Source of the DNA: an uncultured bacterium
GTDB taxonomy: Bacteria; Actinomycetota; Actinomycetes; S36-B12
Reading direction: 5' to 3'
Assembly (NCBI GenBank): GCA_903908025.1
Contig: CAIVQM010000102.1
Location: 1 to 15,748, forward strand
DNA: 15,748 nucleotides
A program made the position numbers and the translations under genes. The notes under the pieces were generated by a model. That model made no database searches. It saw only the letters and a program-made list of their open reading frames with translations, and was not told where the DNA came from. This document shows, piece after piece, positions 12,194 to 15,748 of the stretch (its first letter is position 1; each line of letters opens with the position of its first letter).

Positions 12194-14326
12194 CTACCGT
12201 CCCAGACCCGAAGGCCCCCGGGCCGCTTGCGCCTTGCGGATGCGCCGTGTCACGCCGACCACCACGAAGACGAGGATCGCGAGGAAGGCCGCAGCGACTA
12301 CCCAGGCCGCTGCGCGCGCGTAGGCCGTCGATGTGACCGTGATGGTCGCCGGCTTCCCGTAGGACTCCCCCTCGGGGCCGAGGAGTTGCACGTCGACCGC
12401 GAGGGGATCTCCACCGACGACCCGGGCCACGATGTCGACGCTGGCCATCTTCCCGGCCTCGATCCGAATGCCCGTGAGCGGCTCCGAGGACAGCCGCAGT
12501 GCGGGACGTCCGCGCAGGTCGAGGCCGACCGTGACGGAGCGATCAAGCTCGTTGGTGATTGTCACGGGTACCCGCCCGGTATCGCCCGAGAACGTGATGG
12601 TGCCCACGGAGAGCACACGAACGCGTGCGGTCTCCTCGTCGAGCCCCTCCGAGATTGATGTCAGCAGCCGCTCGCCGGCCAGCGGCTCGGTGCGCCAGGC
12701 AGACGACTCGGAGCGCAGCAGCGCCTCTGCGAAGGGCTCACTGATGCCCGTCGGGTCGTCGATGATCGAGGACAGGACGTCCAGCCGCGCATTGAGCCGT
12801 GACACGCGCAGCATGTAGTCCTCGCCGAGTTCCGCATCGCGGGCGTGCGAGCTGTAGCCGGCACGCTGGCGACTCGTGGACGACGTCGGTGCAGTGAGGA
12901 GGTCCTGCAAGGACAGGGCTGACAGCCATGGCGCAGTCCGCGTAGCGCGCAAGAGAGGGGAGAGCAGCGACGCGGTGGGCGCCCAGCGAACGGACGATGG
13001 CGCAGCCACTACCGCGCGCGCGGACTGGTCGGCCGGCAGGGCTTGGGCGATCAGCGCGGTCTCAGCGAGGAACCGCTGACGAGCCAGGATGACGTCAGAC
13101 GCACTTCGCTGGGGCAGGGACAGGGTCTTGGTCAGGCCCGGGTCGGTCAGAACGGTGCGGATCGAGCCAACGGAGGTGGGCAGCGCTGCGATGGCCATTC
13201 CGTCTGTGGGCTGGGCCGGATCGGTCGCGGGCATCGCGTCTGCCGAGAGCACCAGCGTCGTCACGCCGGCCGAGGCGAGGACGTCTAGGGCGGGCCGGTT
13301 GATCCGGCCGAACGGGGCCCAGTAGAGGTCACCGACGACGGCGGAGCCCAGGGCACTCGAGGCGACAGCGGGCCCCTGTGTGACGGCACGAACAACGTCA
13401 TTGGACATCCCGGCACGGGTCACCGCTGATGCATCGATATCGGCATAGGGCAGTGCCCGCAGGCCCGCCGCGCGGGTGACGTCGCTGAGTTCCGTCAGCC
13501 ATGTTTCGGCCTGCTGCTCCTGATCCCCGACGACGAGGGCACCGTCCTGCAGGACCTGATACCCCTGTGTCATGCCTGCCGCCGTCTGCAGGAGGGCGGG
13601 GTCGGCAAGCCACGAGACCGTGCTGCGGAAGCGACCACCGATCTGGAGGAGTTGATCCAGGCGCCCACCTGGTGACAGCTCGGCGGGCGTGCGGTTGTCG
13701 AGCAGGGTTCCGTCGGCGGTGCGCGCCGGCCAATCGGCCAGTGGCCACAGCCACACGAGTTGGATGGGCGTCACGGTGGATCCGGGCGGGTACCAGGACA
13801 GGAAGGTCCGAACGACACCCTTGCGCACACTGGTGGCGTCGACCCCGTCCTCGCGGGCCAGTGCCTCAAGTCCCAGGGCGTAGGTACCAGCCTCGGTGAA
13901 CCCGAGGTCGGCGACGGGAACTCGCAGGGTGAAGGCGCCACGCCCACCGGGTGGGAGTGATGCGTCGACCGTTGTGCTCGCGCCGGCCACGACACGTGCG
14001 TCGGGGTCACCGGTGGCCGGCGTCAACCCGGCGCCGAACACCTGGCCGACGTCCTGCCGGGTCCCCAACGGACTCTCTGACCGACGCAGTTGGACCGAGA
14101 CATCACTGACGGCGGTGCGAGCCGAACTGATCACCCGGCCACTGATTCGCAGAACATCATCGGGGCCGGGGATGGCCGGCACCAGTTCGTCGATGACGAT
14201 CCGCAGCGTTGCCTGCCCGTCATCAACGGTGGGGACACCGGGGGCTGCCGCTGCGGCCCCGATAGGTGCGGCGACACCGAGGAACGCGACCAGGAGCAGG
14301 CCGACCAGGCGGCGGGTCCCCGTCAC
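12194..14326 (-). CDS. DUF6049-type secreted, membrane-anchored protein
   Basis: A 710-residue protein with a clear signal peptide (RRLVGLLLVAFLGVAAPIG, cleavage near AAAA-APG at about 25-29) and a C-terminal membrane helix at about 674-692 followed by a basic tail (TRRIRKAQAARG). Between them are an N-terminal beta-rich region, a central part with VWLWPLADWP at 191-200, VSWLADPALLQ and ALPYADIDAS at 291-300 that looks like a barrel fold related to deacetylase or glycosidase-like domains, and a late Ig-like segment. Position between the Nudix gene and murJ matches the Rv3909 family of actinobacteria, whose function is not established. I see no defined catalytic site. GTG 14326 overlaps the Nudix stop by 4 nt (GTGA), implying translational coupling. 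A role in envelope assembly is inferred only from the neighbours. Confidence 0.85.
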   Translation of the reverse strand: MTGTRRLVGLLLVAFLGVAAPIGAAAAAPGVPTVDDGQATLRIVIDELVPAIPGPDDVLRISGRVISSARTAVSDVSVQLRRSESPLGTRQDVGQVFGAGLTPATGDPDARVVAGASTTVDASLPPGGRGAFTLRVPVADLGFTEAGTYALGLEALAREDGVDATSVRKGVVRTFLSWYPPGSTVTPIQLVWLWPLADWPARTADGTLLDNRTPAELSPGGRLDQLLQIGGRFRSTVSWLADPALLQTAAGMTQGYQVLQDGALVVGDQEQQAETWLTELSDVTRAAGLRALPYADIDASAVTRAGMSNDVVRAVTQGPAVASSALGSAVVGDLYWAPFGRINRPALDVLASAGVTTLVLSADAMPATDPAQPTDGMAIAALPTSVGSIRTVLTDPGLTKTLSLPQRSASDVILARQRFLAETALIAQALPADQSARAVVAAPSSVRWAPTASLLSPLLRATRTAPWLSALSLQDLLTAPTSSTSRQRAGYSSHARDAELGEDYMLRVSRLNARLDVLSSIIDDPTGISEPFAEALLRSESSAWRTEPLAGERLLTSISEGLDEETARVRVLSVGTITFSGDTGRVPVTITNELDRSVTVGLDLRGRPALRLSSEPLTGIRIEAGKMASVDIVARVVGGDPLAVDVQLLGPEGESYGKPATITVTSTAYARAAAWVVAAAFLAILVFVVVGVTRRIRKAQAARGPSGLGR

Positions 14327-14814
14327 GCTGAACCCGCTGGCCCGGCAAGGTCGGCGAGGACGGACTGCACCCGGGCGACCAGGCGGCGCTCGTCGGCGTA
14401 GCGCAACCGGCCCGAGACCTCGTCCAGCCGTACCCAGGCGACCTCCGCGACTTCGGCGTCGGCATCGGACAGGACATCGTCATGGGCCTCGAGCACGAAG
14501 TGGTGAACCGTCTTGTGGATCCGCCGATCGTCGGCCATGAACCAGAAGTTGATAGTGCCGAGGCTCGCGAGGATGCTCCCGCGGATGCCGGTCTCCTCGA
14601 ACACCTCACGCACGGCGGCCTGCTCCGGGGTCTCGTCGGCCTCCAGGTGTCCCTTGGGCAGCGACCACAGCAGCCGGCCCCGTCGATCGCGGCGAGCGAT
14701 GAGGGCCGCCAGCGGCTCGGGACCGCGGCGATCGAGCACAAAACCGCCGGCTGAGGTCTCCTCCACCCTCGGGACAGCGACCCGCCGAGGGGTCGGTTCC
14801 GACGAGGTGGTCAT
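14323..14814 (-). CDS. Nudix hydrolase (MutT4-like position)
   Basis: A 163-residue pyrophosphohydrolase. The Nudix box is complete at residues 55-77: Gly55, Glu61, the core REVFEETGI at 69-77 with all metal-binding glutamates, giving GX5EX7REXXEEXGX. The preceding LLWSLPKGHLE is typical. A second region, HKTVHHFVLEAHD, resembles the substrate loop in Ap4A- and NDP-acting members. It occupies the position of mycobacterial mutT4 (Rv3908), but the substrate cannot be read from the sequence. ATG 14814 has no Shine-Dalgarno. A TATCCT hexamer ends six bases before the A of the ATG, which fits a leaderless transcript. It is the first gene of the six-gene block. Confidence 0.9.
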   Translation of the reverse strand: MTTSSEPTPRRVAVPRVEETSAGGFVLDRRGPEPLAALIARRDRRGRLLWSLPKGHLEADETPEQAAVREVFEETGIRGSILASLGTINFWFMADDRRIHKTVHHFVLEAHDDVLSDADAEVAEVAWVRLDEVSGRLRYADERRLVARVQSVLADLAGPAGSA

Positions 14815-14820
14815 ACGGGC

Positions 14821-14826
14821 AGGATA
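14821..14826 (-). promoter_or_regulatory. candidate leaderless promoter of the Nudix-murJ-sigM block
   Basis: Minus-strand TATCCT (TANNNT -10) ends six bases before ATG 14814, so transcription would start at or next to the A of the start codon. There is no Shine-Dalgarno in front of this ATG, consistent with leaderless translation, common in actinobacteria. A weak -35, TAGACG, lies 15 bases upstream. Confidence 0.5.
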
Positions 14827-14845
14827 AACCGGTCCCGAATACGTC

Positions 14846-14851
14846 TACGCT
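14846..14851 (+). promoter_or_regulatory. candidate leaderless promoter of pcnA
   Basis: Plus-strand TACGCT (TANNNT) ends eight bases before GTG 14860. No Shine-Dalgarno is present before the GTG. No good -35 is visible. The element shares bases with the weak minus-strand -35 of the Nudix promoter, so the two transcripts may compete within the 45-bp gap. Confidence 0.35.
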
Positions 14852-14859
14852 CTGCTGGC

Positions 14860-15748
14860 GTGACCCCCGAAACCCCGACGCCGCTGTCCGACGACAACGC
14901 ACAGCGTCGCGCCGTGGCCGAGTTGGCGCCGATCGCTGGCCTGCTGACCGGGATCGGCGAGCGTTTTGCGGCGGCCGGCCACGAACTGGCCCTCGTGGGG
15001 GGTCCGGTCCGTGATGCCCTGCTGGGGCGGCTGTCGGCCGCTCCTGACGCCGATCTGGACTTCACGACGGACGCCCGCCCGGAGACGGTCCTGGCGCTGC
15101 TGGCCGGCTATGCCGACACGACGTGGGACGTTGGCATCCGGTTCGGCACGATCGGGGCACGCGTCCATGGCCGAGAGGTGGAGATCACCACCTACCGGGC
15201 CGACCAGTACGACGCCGACTCACGCAAGCCGCAGGTCAATTTCGGCGACTCCCTCGACGGTGACCTCGTCCGGCGTGACTTCACCATCAACGCCATGGCG
15301 ATCCGGTTGCCGGAACTGTCCCTCGTCGATCACTTCAGCGGACAGCACGACCTCGTCGCCAAGGTCATCCGCACTCCCGGCACGGCGCACGACTCCTTCT
15401 CCGATGACCCCCTGCGGATGATGCGCGCGGCCCGCTTCTCCGCGCAGTTGGGCTTCAGCGTCGCGGACGACGTGATCGAGGCGATGGTCGCGCAGGCGGA
15501 ACGCCTGTCGATCGTGTCGGCAGAGCGCATTCGCGTCGAGCTGATGAAGATCGTGATGTCTCCCGATCCGCGTCGGGGTCTGGCGTTGCTGGTCGATACG
15601 GGACTGGCGGAGTACGTCCTGCCCGAACTGCCTCTGCTGCGGCTGGAGGAGGACGAGCACCACCACCACAAGGACGTCTACGAGCACACGCTCACGGTGC
15701 TGGAGCAGGCGATGGTCCTCGAGGACGCACATGAGCCCGCCAGCGGGC
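14860..15748 (+). CDS. pcnA: CCA tRNA nucleotidyltransferase, 5' part
   Basis: This enzyme adds or repairs the 3' CCA of tRNAs without a nucleic acid template. The reading frame from GTG 14860 stays open to the window end (296 codons). The class II nucleotidyltransferase signature GGPVRDALLG is at 47-56, and the metal-binding DLD at 65-67 lies in DADLDFTTD. RRDFTINAMAI (motif B), DDPLRMMRAARF (tRNA and ATP site) and SAERIRVELMKI follow in family order. HHHHKDVYEHTL from residue 267 opens the C-terminal HD domain seen in the actinobacterial type. The protein is cut by the window edge; full members are roughly 470-490 residues. Start choice: the GTG is the only one that leaves a normal N-terminus before the catalytic motif. 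It is divergent from the Nudix gene. Confidence 0.95.
   Translation, partial: MTPETPTPLSDDNAQRRAVAELAPIAGLLTGIGERFAAAGHELALVGGPVRDALLGRLSAAPDADLDFTTDARPETVLALLAGYADTTWDVGIRFGTIGARVHGREVEITTYRADQYDADSRKPQVNFGDSLDGDLVRRDFTINAMAIRLPELSLVDHFSGQHDLVAKVIRTPGTAHDSFSDDPLRMMRAARFSAQLGFSVADDVIEAMVAQAERLSIVSAERIRVELMKIVMSPDPRRGLALLVDTGLAEYVLPELPLLRLEEDEHHHHKDVYEHTLTVLEQAMVLEDAHEPASG

Noticed and set aside
15658..15675. Run of histidines in PcnA as a tag or cloning artefact
   Set aside because: It sits at the start of the HD domain, where histidine-rich sequence before DVYEHTL is natural for this family.

Overview
The window is high-GC bacterial chromosome. Its gene order is the conserved oriC-proximal neighbourhood of Actinomycetota: rsmG-parA-parB, then cwlM-trxA-trxB, anti-sigma-sigM, a MurJ-associated pseudokinase, murJ, a DUF6049-type secreted protein, a Nudix hydrolase and pcnA. 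I cannot name a genus. murJ and the pseudokinase are separate genes, unlike the fused mycobacterial protein. No RNA genes, transposons, integrases or CRISPR arrays were seen, and codon use is fairly uniform apart from a few bases at the end of parA.

Layout. (1) 1-2374, plus strand: 3' end of rsmG, a near-perfect parS site inside a short ORF that abuts parA, then parA and parB. The last codons of parA carry a perfect DnaA box and a degenerate second one in tandem, next to an AT-rich gap. (2) 2379-4621, minus strand: a PLP aminotransferase followed by a D-Ala-D-Ala ligase, converging on parB. (3) 4622-4796: a short divergent promoter region and a 31-residue single-span membrane protein. (4) 4793-7192, minus strand: trxB-trxA-cwlM, preceded by an excellent SigR-type promoter (GGGAAT-N18-GTTG) and a TATACC...GGTATA palindrome in the leader. 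(5) 7309-14814, minus strand: six tightly packed genes in the order Nudix, DUF6049, murJ, pseudokinase, sigM, anti-sigma; three of the five junctions overlap by 4 nt or are separated by only 4 nt. (6) 14860-end, plus strand: pcnA, truncated by the window edge, divergent from the Nudix gene; both may be leaderless.

How it works together. The segment links chromosome segregation (ParA, ParB, parS), peptidoglycan precursor supply and export (Ddl, the CwlM-like protein, MurJ and its pseudokinase), thiol redox balance (TrxA, TrxB) and envelope-stress transcription (SigM and its membrane anti-sigma). Two proteins shaped like enzymes, the amidase and the kinase, have lost catalytic residues and look like regulators. 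The most interesting non-standard signals are the parS-spanning ORF with a protein-level repeat, the DnaA boxes at the parA 3' end, the SigR promoter combined with a CsoR-like palindrome, the overlapping divergent -10 elements, and the tiny membrane protein.
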